Positions 7,201 to 11,215 of a stretch of DNA of 11,215 nucleotides are shown one piece after another. This DNA is from Chrysochromulina parva (Eukaryota > Haptophyta > Prymnesiales > Chrysochromulinaceae): the NCBI GenBank assembly GCA_002887195.1, contig PJAB01001967.1, forward strand, positions 1-11,215. The letters are read 5' to 3'. Position numbers and translations under genes: made by a program. Under the pieces are notes generated by a model that did not search any database, was not told the origin of the DNA, and was given only the letters and a program-made list of their open reading frames with translations. How positions within the stretch are numbered: the first letter of the stretch is position 1; every line of letters begins with the position of its first letter.

Positions 7201-10200
7201 AGGCGTTCGGCGGTGGTGTTGGCGGCGGCGAAGGAGGCTTGAGGGACGCGGTGAGTACGGGCACACAGAAGGCCTCGACGAGATTAATCTCCGCGAGCTC
7301 GGCCGCCTCGAACTCGGTGCTCATCTCGAGCAGCTCGAGCTCAAGTTTCGTCACCTGAAAGATGATGCGGGAGGCAATCAGAGTGCAATCAGAGTGCAAT
7401 CAGAGAGCCATCAGAGTGCAATCAGAGGCCGAGCTCTCGAGCTCGAGTTTCGTCACCTCCTCCGACTTGCGGAACGAGCCGCGCTCTCGGCCGCTCGCCT
7501 TTTCGCGCCGCTCGCGGTGTCGTCGGCTCGCGTCGTCCAGAATGGAGACGACGACCATGGTGGCGAGCGAAGCAGTCGCCTCCTCCACGTTGAGTGGCAC
7601 CTGATGAGAGAGCCAATCAGACGCCCTCAGAGGTCGTCAGAGGTCTTCGAGCGGCTCATCAGAAGGAGACGCACCTCCTTGCCGCTATCGACCTGTTGGA
7701 TGACCGCCATCGATTGACGAAAGATCTCTTCGGAGGGGACGGCGGAGGCAGCGATCGAGAGCCATACCTGATGAGCGAGGCAATCCGAGGCCATCGATGG
7801 CCATCAGAGGTCAACAGAGGTCATCAAGGATCATCAGAGGTCATCAGAGGTCATCAGAGGTCATCAGAGGCCATCAAAGATCGTGCGAGATCGTGCGAGA
7901 TCATGCGACATCATGCGACATCGTGCGAGATCGTGCGAGATCGTGAGAGATCGTGCGAGATCCACACCTGCTGCCACGCGCCTCGCGCCGGCTCTCGCGC
8001 CGAAATCGACCGAGATTGTAGCCGAGATTGCGAGCGCGCTCGATGCAGCCCGGCCGGGCGCGAGAGCGTCAGAAGCGGGTTGCCGCGGTTGGCGTCAGCC
8101 CCGTTTTGGGTGGCGGCGAGCAATGCATGCGCCGCGAGCAGCCTGATGAGGAAGATCATCAATGTGGTCCTTCGTGTGAGTCATTCGAGGTCATTCGAGG
8201 TCATTCGAGGTCATTCGAGATCATTCGAGGCCATTCGAGGTCATCAGCACACCAATCAAGCATGTGGTCATCATAGGTCATCAGAGGTCATCCGCGCACC
8301 AATCAAGCATGTGGCGCGTGAGCTTGCGCTCCACAGTGTCCTTGCGCGTGTGCTGATGCATGTCGTGCACGCGCTGTAACGGATTGAACCCAAACGAGTC
8401 CTCCACATTGACCATGCATGCAAGCTGCTCCGGCGCCATGGTGCGCAGCAGCTGGTCGGCAGATGAGTGGCCGAGATTGTGGCCGAGATTGTGGCTCAGA
8501 TTATGGCTCAGATTATGGCCGAGATTGTGGCCGAGATGGTGCGCGCCGCCCCCCGTGTGCCCCAACGAGTGCCCACGCACAAAGAGCTTTGGGAGGCGCG
8601 AGGGACGTGCGGAGAGCAGCGAGAGGTGGAGCGGAGTCTGGCGCAAGTACCTGATGAGAGGGGCAATCAGCGCTCATCAGAAGTGATCCTAGGCGTAATC
8701 AGAGGTGCAATCCGAGACGTAATCAGAGGCACGAAGTACGTGGTTGCTCGGAAGGGCCCTGGGAGCGACTCCTCATCGGCGCTCAGTGGACGGAATAGCG
8801 GACCCTCCACCTCGATCTCGGCGCTGAGCTCGAGACGCGCCTGATGAGGGTGGCAGATATGGGTCATCAGTGATCATCAGAGGTCATCAGAGCTCGAGAC
8901 GCGCCTGATGAGGGAGGGCAATCGCCTGTCATCAGTGATCACAGCGGCACTCGGCGGACGAAATCGTCACAGAGCTCTAGACGAACCAATGACGAAATCG
9001 TCACAGAGCTCTAGACGAACCAATGACGAAATCGTCACAGAGCTCTAGACGAACCAACTCTTCAATGTCTACTCAAGGTCATCATGATGGCCGAGATACT
9101 CAGAGGCATCAGTTGCCATCAGAGGCCGTCAGAGGCCATCAGAGGCCATCAGAGGCCATCAGAGGCCATACGCGCCCATCAGCGCCCATCAGAGACGTAC
9201 CAATTCCTCAATGTCATCCAAGCTGCCCTCGAGTTGGGTGCACGGCTGGAGCGCACTCAGCTGCCCCGTAACGTACGCCCAGAACAGCGCCTGACGAACA
9301 CTCAGCCGTCGACCGAGGGCAGCCATGAAGCCCGCACAGAACGCATCGGCCGCTCCGCTCGCTGAGGGGGCACTCTTACCTGATGAGGGAGGCCATCAGA
9401 GGTCATCAGAGGATATTCGAGGCCATCCGAGGCCATCCGAGGCCATCAGAGGTCATCAGAGGTATCCGAGGTGGTCCTCAGAGGTCATTCGCGCGCTCTC
9501 ACTGTGGAAAGCGCGGTCGTCCAGTTTGGTGTCATCAGAGGTCATCAGAAGGTCATCAGAGGTCATCCATCTCACTGTGGAAAGCGCGGTCGTCCAGTTT
9601 GGTGTAATGCAGCTTCCGCGCCGGCAGTACGATCAGATTCGTCACTTTGGTACGCGTCGTCGCGGGCACGCCGAGCGCCGCCGCCGCGTCCACAGACTCG
9701 GCACCGGAGCTGCCTAATTTGGTAGACTCGGCACCGGAGCTGCCTAATTTGGTAGACTCGGCACCGGAGCTGCCTAATTTGGTATAATCGGCACCGGAGC
9801 TGCCTAATTTGGTAGACTCGGCACCAGAGCTGCCTAATTTGGTCTGACAGCGCCCCGAGTGCTGCTCCGCGACCGCAGTGGAGAGAGTGTCTGCGCTGTA
9901 GCGCGCGACGACGGCGATGCCCGGCAACGAGATGACCACGACACAGAGCGACGGGAATTCGTCAAAGAGGCGCGAGGCCGCCGCATCTGCATCCGCGACG
10001 ACCGCGGGCGCGCGCGCGAGCCGGAGCAGCACCTGTGGGGAGAGGCGGGCGCTGTGGTAAGCACTTGCATGCAGGGCGCTCGCGCGGGAGCCGGAGCGCC
10101 CGGAACAGCGCGTGTGTCGCGCCGTCGCGGGCGCGCAGATAACATGGGTGCTCATCGATTGCAATCATGCTAATTACCACCGGTAATTAGCCGGTAATCG

Positions 10201-10948
10201 CAGCGTGTAATCATCCGTTCCTCAGCCCGCAGCCACCCCGCACCTGTGCTTCAAAGCCCGCCATCAGTTGCAATCATTATCAATTCATGCCAATTACAAC
10301 CGGCAATTAGCCGGTAATCGCACCTGTGCTTCAAAGCCCGCCATCATGAGCAGATGCACGGTCCCATCGGCAAGCAGCGAGCGCAATTCCGCAGCCCCCT
10401 CCGCATCCAACGGCGAGCTCTTCACGCCCACGAAGCAGCCGCGCTCGGCGCCGTACCGGGCGACGCGACGGTTGACCGAGATCGGGATCTCGAGCTGCAG
10501 CAGCACCTGCCCGACGAAACCCGAGCCCGGAGTGCCCTTGACGAACCCCGAGCCCGGAGTGCCCTTGACGAACCCCGAGCCCGGAGTGCCCTTGACGAAA
10601 CCCCGCTCCGACCACTCGGCTGGCCACTGAGTGTTCTTGATTGCGTCTGAGTGCCGTTGATGACCGCAGTGGTCTGGACCCAAACGGTCAGCGCGGGGTT
10701 GGCTGAGGGGCAGGGGCGACAGCGCCGTTCCGGGCGATAGCGCCGTGCCGGGCGACAGCGCCGTGCCGAGCGACGGTTGGAGCGGAACGGTCGGACGACT
10801 CACATCCAAAAGCGAGCATGCAAGGCCACCACCCATCGGCTCATCGATCAGCTTGCATGCAACCGCCACCTCCCGCTCGCCCATCAACATGTTCGCGCCC
10901 AGGCACGGCACTGAGAGCGTCTGCCCCTTGCCAGGACCTTCGACGCAC
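1270..10948 (-). CDS. ribokinase-ankyrin-TIR multidomain protein, 21 exons, 5' partial
   Basis: Exons, 5' to 3' on the minus strand: 10948-10324, 10032-9576, 9379-9201, 8840-8740, 8650-8300, 8142-7968, 7767-7675, 7600-7457, 7354-7018, 6930-6808, 6729-6454, 6291-6191, 6005-4939, 4666-4396, 4318-4229, 4016-3613, 3427-3328, 3259-3083, 2916-2227, 1634-1571, 1481-1270. All 20 introns are GT..AG and phase is kept at every junction, giving about 2011 residues to the TGA at 1270-1272. Residue numbers used below count from the first complete codon in the window. Domains: ribokinase (1-420), ankyrin region (about 454-930), TIR-like half domain (about 954-1007), TIR (about 1275-1390), conserved C-terminal module (about 1598-1700), disordered tail. 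Ribokinase transfers phosphate from ATP to ribose; TIR domains can cleave NAD+ or act as adaptors. The combination suggests signalling or nucleotide-ribose metabolism, which is inference. The kinase part may be a separate gene if the GTACGT donor at 9200 is not used. Confidence 0.72.
1482..1570 (-). other. intron 20: 48-nt exon duplication plus 41-nt element
   Basis: The intron is exactly two parts. Positions 1523-1570 copy the first 48 nt of exon 21 (1434-1481) with five mismatches. Positions 1482-1522 form a 41-nt element that supplies a GCTCACC branch-point-like site, a pyrimidine-rich stretch and the CCCCACAG acceptor. Splicing in phase 1 restores YRS|ASHEEQPSVPLSP. Confidence 0.82.
1635..2226 (-). 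other. intron 19 (592 nt) composed of four successive tandem arrays
   Basis: From donor to acceptor on the sense strand: a 13-bp array (2171-2222, AGATCGACATCTC on plus, four copies), a GATCGTCAT/GATCGATCT zone (2060-2170), a 12-bp array (1935-2042, nine copies of CAATCTCGGTGK), and a 41-bp array (about 1654-1864). In the last, two monomer types alternate, ending CATCAATCAGTGG or GTCCATCCGTGG. The donor is GTGCGA after SMQ and the acceptor CCCGGCACAG; phase 0 is kept. No gene or other feature is visible inside. Confidence 0.65.
2492..2617 (-). repeat. coding 42-bp tandem repeat (ISEGALSISERADA) x3
   Basis: Three 42-bp units, themselves made of two similar half-units around CTCGGAGATT, encode 14-residue repeats rich in Ser, Glu and Ala. 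They are in frame in exon 19. Confidence 0.88.
2679..2798 (-). repeat. coding 30-bp tandem repeat (PSAPGTPNLG) x4
   Basis: Four perfect 30-bp units encode PSAPGTPNLG in exon 19. Their identity shows very recent expansion. The CCAAATTAGG core resembles that of the TKLGSSGAES repeat in exon 2 (ACCAAATTAGGC). Confidence 0.9.
2917..3082 (-). other. intron 18: decamer array with hairpin over the acceptor
   Basis: The donor is GTGGGT. The array of plus-strand CATCAGAGGT decamers runs from about 2937 to 3050 with almost no other sequence. The acceptor TGAGTAG lacks the usual CTCATCAG terminus. The 10-bp inverted repeat GATGATCGCC (2908-2917) / GGCGATCATC (2931-2940) straddles it. Splicing in phase 0 gives LLLTQ|AIIDYALP. 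Confidence 0.7.
3260..3327 (-). other. intron 17 (68 nt)
   Basis: This is the shortest intron of the model. It starts GTGCCACGTGTC and the next exon starts GTGCCCCGCGTC (10 of 12 identical). The body is GATTGCATCTCTGATGTCC and the terminus is GCTGATTGCCTCCCTCATCAG. Splicing gives LLLVHE|VPRVELP. Confidence 0.8.
3428..3612 (-). other. intron 16 with ~11-12-bp repeats
   Basis: The donor is consensus GTACGT after CTCGT. The body repeats CTGGATTGCTTC-type units (about 3490-3595), and a 3' unit GAACTCMAATTGGCTCCCTC before AT occurs twice. The acceptor is CTCCCTCATCAG. The next exon starts GTACCTG (intron start GTACGTG). Confidence 0.78.
3795..3848 (-). repeat. 42-bp decamer insertion inside exon 16, flanked by a 12-bp direct repeat
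   Basis: The 12-mer CGCAATCCCATC occurs at 3795-3806 and 3837-3848, with three intron-type decamers (CTCTGATGAC) between. The insertion unit is 42 bp, in frame and without stop, so the protein would read DGIAVIRGHQRSSEDGIA unless it is spliced. No splice pair I can find removes exactly 42 nt. Confidence 0.7.
4017..4228 (-). other. intron 15 with three tandem acceptor/exon-start copies
   Basis: The acceptor CCTCCCTCATTAG followed by GTCGCGTGGCCCGCGCTCCG occurs at exon-start positions 4196, 4101 and 4016 (spacing 95 and 85). Copies one and two run into stop codons or decamer repeats after CCTTCCACAG; only the last continues in frame (VAWPALRRGFFHVYASRHCPG). The intron itself starts GTCACGTTGCCC, a fourth degenerate copy. 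Confidence 0.8.
4229..4318 (-). other. coding exon 15 (30 codons)
   Basis: The exon DHTLRLLVESVLPVDQTPTR...SPDEQ lies between a TAATTAG acceptor and a GTCACG donor, in phase 0 on both sides. The preceding intron 14 (4319-4395, 77 nt) has a non-consensus GTCTGT donor. The exon is coding-like in its composition but has no recognised motif. It continues the region after the TIR domain. Confidence 0.6.
4667..4938 (-). other. intron 13 with decamer array and duplicated acceptor plus exon start
   Basis: The donor is consensus GTGAGT within the TIR coding sequence. The body is a long CATCAGAGGT array (4675-4930, plus strand) with CACTCACCCGAYGCTCATCA insertions at about 4800 and 4864 that repeat the donor context. 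The 3' splice site with the first ~26 nt of exon 14 is present twice (boundaries at 4666 and 4753). Only the 4666 copy continues into the open frame. Confidence 0.8.
5153..5215 (-). repeat. coding 21-bp tandem repeat (PPDEMRS) x3
   Basis: Three perfect 21-bp units encode PPDEMRS directly before the TIR domain start, suggesting very recent expansion of the hinge. Confidence 0.88.
5488..5652 (-). repeat. coding 15-bp and 10-bp tandem repeats (EVSSS)
   Basis: Units of GATGACGAAACCTCT (15 bp) run five times at 5533-5607 and once more at 5638-5652. They are flanked and interrupted by GAGCGCCTCG decamers in blocks of 30. They encode an acidic Ser/Glu tract (EVSSSEVSSSEV, SEALRGAPR), a likely disordered linker. 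Confidence 0.85.
6006..6190 (-). other. intron 12 with duplicated 3' splice site
   Basis: The 3' end GAGCACTGATGGCCTCCCTC+ATCAG occurs twice, at 6006 and at 6089, followed by GTGGCC and GCGGCC. Only the lower one keeps frame. Intron start GTGACCGTC resembles the next exon start GTGGCCCTC. The rest is CTGATTGC-type repeats, including an octamer theme near 6130-6180. Confidence 0.75.
6292..6453 (-). other. intron 11 (162 nt)
   Basis: The donor is GTGCGC after TTCACAG, and the chosen acceptor is GTTGTTCACAG at 6292. The intron end contains CCTTCGTTCA, as does the upstream exon end, and a triplicated GTTGTTCACA unit (6293-6325), so other acceptors are possible. The choice here keeps frame and gives FT|VMPEQLERIRQQV. 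Confidence 0.6.
6730..6807 (-). other. intron 10 with ~44-nt copy of the next exon
   Basis: The first 44 nt of this 78-nt intron (6807 down to about 6764) align with the first 47 nt of the next exon (6729 down to about 6683). They share GTCCAGCCGC, then after a small gap CATGCGAYGACGCCCCTCCA. The rest is a 34-nt terminus with GCATGCTGATGGCCTCCCTC before ATCAG. Phase is 1. Confidence 0.85.
6931..7017 (-). other. intron 9 (87 nt) with internal second acceptor
   Basis: The intron starts GTGCGTTCAATTGCATGC and the next exon starts GTGCGTTCATTGACGTGC. An inner CTCCCTCTTCAG|GTG at about 6980 repeats the true acceptor context (CTGCCTCATCAG|GTG). Splicing in phase 1 completes an ankyrin repeat (RG|AFIDVHARTHAGETALHLAA). 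Confidence 0.8.
7355..7456 (-). other. intron 8 with near-perfect 21-nt copy of the next exon at its 5' end
   Basis: The first 21 nt of the intron (7456 down to 7436) and of the next exon (7354 down to 7334) differ at one position; both begin GTGACGAAACT. The remainder is CTCTGATTGCA-type repeats with a CATCATCTTTCAG acceptor. Splicing in phase 0 joins SEE|VTKLELEL. Confidence 0.85.
7601..7674 (-). other. intron 7 (74 nt)
   Basis: The donor follows AAGGAG, and the acceptor is GGCTCTCTCATCAG. Start of intron GTGCGTCTC, start of next exon GTGCCACTC. Phase is 0, giving GKE|VPLNVEEA. Confidence 0.75.
7768..7967 (-). other. intron 6 with two kinds of 10-bp repeat
   Basis: The array at about 7876-7962 repeats AGATCGTGCG, and 7800-7875 repeats TCATCAGAGG; both have a 10-bp period. 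The intron starts GTGTGGATCTCG and the next exon starts GTATGGCTCTCG. The acceptor is GCCTCGCTCATCAG and phase is 0. Confidence 0.78.
8143..8299 (-). other. intron 5 with duplicated exon end
   Basis: The donor GTGCGC follows CATGCTTGATTG. The 17-bp exon-end sequence ACCAATCAAGCATGTGG recurs near 8251 inside the intron. The rest is a TCATTCGAGG decamer array (about 8178-8245), and the acceptor is CTTCCTCATCAG. Splicing is phase 2 and gives HMLDW|LLAAHALL. Confidence 0.75.
8470..8541 (-). repeat. coding 12-bp tandem repeat (NLGH/NLSH) x6
   Basis: Six 12-bp units on the GCCGAGATTGTG theme encode alternating HNLGH and HNLSH in exon 5. The tract is His/Asn-rich and in frame; it probably forms a flexible loop between ankyrin-like segments. 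Confidence 0.85.
8651..8739 (-). other. intron 4 (89 nt)
   Basis: The donor GTACTTCGTGCC closely matches the start of the next exon, GTACTTGCGCCA. The body has GATTACGYCT-type repeats and the acceptor is CCCCTCTCATCAG. Splicing is phase 2 and gives TTY|LRQTPLHL. Confidence 0.75.
8841..9200 (-). other. intron 3 joining the kinase and ankyrin/TIR parts
   Basis: The donor is GTACGT, directly after the last ribokinase codons (IEEL). Without splicing, the frame reads three more codons and stops at 9189-9191. The acceptor CCCTCATCAG is followed by GCGCGTCTCGAGCTC, in phase 0 with the kinase. An alternative acceptor with the same 15 nt lies at 8904/8905. The intron also holds a second version of the exon 3 end (GACATTGAAGAGTTGGTTCG, just below 9070), three 34-bp repeats at 8957-9058, and decamers at 9100-9200. 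There is no ATG that would start the next exon as a separate gene. Confidence 0.65.
8957..9058. repeat. 34-bp tandem repeat x3 inside intron 3
   Basis: Three almost perfect 34-bp units start at 8957, 8991 and 9025 and contain ATCGTCACAGAGCTCTAGAC. On the sense strand they resemble the start of the following exon (CGTCTCGAGCTC versus CGTCTAGAGCTC). The period is not a multiple of three, in agreement with non-coding status. Confidence 0.85.
9380..9575 (-). other. intron 2 with duplicated donor site and decamer repeats
   Basis: Exon 2 must end at the GTGAGA donor at 9575, because reading on meets a stop. A 36-bp exact copy of the exon end plus donor (9570-9605) lies inside the intron at 9497-9532. 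Between and after the copies are CATCAGAGGT-type decamers. The sense strand ends TGATGGCCTCCCTCATCAG. The start of the downstream exon (GTAAGAGTGCCC) resembles the sequence after the inner donor copy (GTGAGAGCGCGC). Confidence 0.75.
9694..9843 (-). repeat. coding 30-bp tandem repeat (TKLGSSGAES) x5
   Basis: Five nearly identical 30-bp units in exon 2 encode TKLGSSGAES. One copy has a changed end (GADY). They lie between the VVVISLPG strand and the catalytic GAAD segment of the ribokinase domain and would form a flexible insertion. Confidence 0.9.
10033..10323 (-). other. intron 1 with duplicated exon end, hairpin repeats and 42-nt terminal element
   Basis: The donor GTGCGA follows GAAGCACAG. 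A 26-bp stretch covering the end of exon 1 (10321-10346) recurs exactly inside the intron at 10241-10266. An AT-rich block at 10171-10202 recurs at 10291-10322; the first copy contains TAATTACC-ACC-GGTAATTA, a hairpin with 8-bp arms. The 3' end (10033-10074) is a 42-nt element with a GCTTACC branch-point-like site and a CTCCCCACAG acceptor. It is shared with intron 20. Confidence 0.75.
10513..10593 (-). repeat. coding 27-bp tandem repeat (KGTPGSGFV) x3
   Basis: Three copies of a 27-bp unit encode KGTPGSGFV, just before the GQVLLQLEIP ribokinase strand. Unit length is a multiple of three, so the frame is kept. Confidence 0.85.
10716..10769 (-). repeat. coding 18-bp tandem repeat (GTALSP) x3
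   Basis: Three copies of an 18-bp unit encode GTALSP repeats. They sit where ribokinases have the single TGVALI segment, so a conserved strand may have been copied in frame. Confidence 0.75.
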
Positions 10949-11215
10949 CTGCATCCGGGGAGGCCATCAGAGAGGCCATCAGAGAGGCCATCAGAGAGGC
11001 CATCCGAGGTCATCAGAGAGGCCATCAGAGAGGCCATCAGAGAGGCCATCAGAGAGGCCATCAGAGAGGCCATCCGAGGTCATCAGAGAGGCCATCAGAG
11101 AGGCCATCAGAGAGGCCATCAGAGAGGCCATCAGAGAGGCCATCAGAGAGGCCATCAGAGAGGCCATCAGAGAGGCCATCAGAGAGGCCATCAGAGAGGA
11201 CATCAGAGAGGCCAT
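10949..11215 (-). repeat. 3' part of an upstream intron: 15-bp tandem repeat array
   Basis: From about 10960 to the edge, the plus strand repeats GAGGCCATCAGAGAG about 17 times, with a few 10-bp variants (CATCCGAGGT) at 10999 and 11070 marking a longer-period repeat. On the sense (minus) strand the intron ends CCTCCCCGGATGCAG before the ribokinase exon. The frame open through the array (MASLMASL...) is a by-product of a 15-bp period and is not coding. The array runs off the window, so its length and donor are unknown. Confidence 0.8.

Larger units (their letters stand above)
6454..8840 (-). other. coding segment: ankyrin-repeat region, exons 4-11
   Basis: Exon 5 opens with LRQTPLHLSLLSA, an ankyrin TPLHLA-type helix. 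Exons 5/6 splice to HMLDWLLAAHALLAATQNGADAN, again ankyrin-like. Exon 9 gives DGRNLLLLACGAGSSLLVDLLLTHG, and exon 10 gives HAGETALHLAAASGHFDICKMLL, the best ankyrin match in the window. Exon 11 begins ESIHATTPLQLAGTA. Between them is a charged, probably helical stretch in exons 8-9 (DDASRRHRERREK; KLELELLEMSTEFEAAELAE) and a Pro/Thr-rich linker (PPSPPPTPPP, ATTPATAPTTAA). Ankyrin repeats bind protein partners; the partner is unknown. The repeats are irregular and interrupted, so I would not give an exact count. Confidence 0.72.
9201..10948 (-). other. coding segment: ribokinase (PfkB-type) domain, exons 1-3
   Basis: Exon 1 starts after an acceptor at 10949 with GPGKGQTLSVPCLGA, matching the GGKGANQAVAAxRLGA substrate-binding segment of ribokinases. 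It continues with a GTALS stretch (family: TGVALI), then GQVLLQLEIP (family: LLMQLExP) and FVGVKSSPL (family: NPAP segment). MMAGFEAQ|VLLRLA spans the exon 1/2 junction and aligns with the NExEAxxL motif. Exon 2 has VVVISLPG (family: VVITLG). Exon 3 carries GAADAFCAGFMAAL, the catalytic GAGD/AAGD motif with the Asp kept, and ends IEEL where ribokinases normally end. Oddities are an NExEA motif lacking Asn, GAAD for GAGD, and three in-frame minisatellites, so activity is uncertain. A 38-nt stretch in exon 1 (10627-10664) looks like an intron, but the frame is open through it. Confidence 0.75.

Noticed and set aside
7594..8379. 261-codon plus-strand open frame
   Set aside because: It reads antisense to four exons and to decamer arrays whose 10-bp period gives RGHQRSSEVI-type peptide; the minus strand has the recognisable domains and consistent splice phases.
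9189..9191. TGA as the stop of a separate ribokinase gene
   Set aside because: It lies 9 bases past a GTACGT donor, in sequence that passes into intron-type decamers, and the next exon joins in phase. I keep it as the main alternative rather than excluding it.
10991..11215. Minus-strand open frame of MASL repeats
   Set aside because: A 15-bp array is open in any stop-free frame; there is no non-repeat coding signal and an acceptor follows it.

Overview
The window reads as nuclear DNA of a GC-rich unicellular eukaryote, most likely a microalga such as a haptophyte or pelagophyte. That assignment is inference from three things: a BspA-like leucine-rich-repeat protein, an ankyrin/TIR multidomain protein, and many short GT..AG introns full of tandem repeats. 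There is no sign of bacterial operon organisation, and no rRNA or tRNA gene.

Layout. Positions 2-388 (+) hold the 3' end of a BspA-like LRR gene entering from the left edge. Positions 389-1269 are intergenic. Positions 1270-10948 (-) hold one very large, finely split gene whose 5' end lies beyond the right edge. Positions 10949-11215 are the 3' part of a further intron of that gene, made of a 15-bp tandem repeat. The LRR gene and the large gene converge.

I rebuilt the large gene by hand as 21 coding exons and 20 complete introns, keeping reading phase at every junction, down to a TGA at 1270-1272. The model codes for about 2011 residues plus a missing N-terminus. In order it carries a ribokinase (PfkB-type sugar kinase) domain, an ankyrin region, a degenerate TIR-like half domain, a TIR domain with an intact candidate catalytic Glu, a conserved C-terminal module, and a low-complexity tail. 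The kinase and the ankyrin/TIR part join in phase across a GTACGT donor, so I read it as one fusion gene; two adjacent genes is the main alternative. No start codon was seen, because the 5' end is outside the window.

The most unusual property is the introns. Many begin with a degenerate copy of the first 9-48 nt of the following exon. They then carry decamer-like repeats on the theme CCTCTGATGA and end in a shared CCTCCCTCATCAG terminus. Two introns, 8.5 kb apart, instead share a different 41-42 nt terminal element. This looks like intron gain by insertion or tandem duplication at AG|GT sites, with several stages of decay visible in one gene. In-frame minisatellites (12-42 bp) expand the coding exons in parallel.
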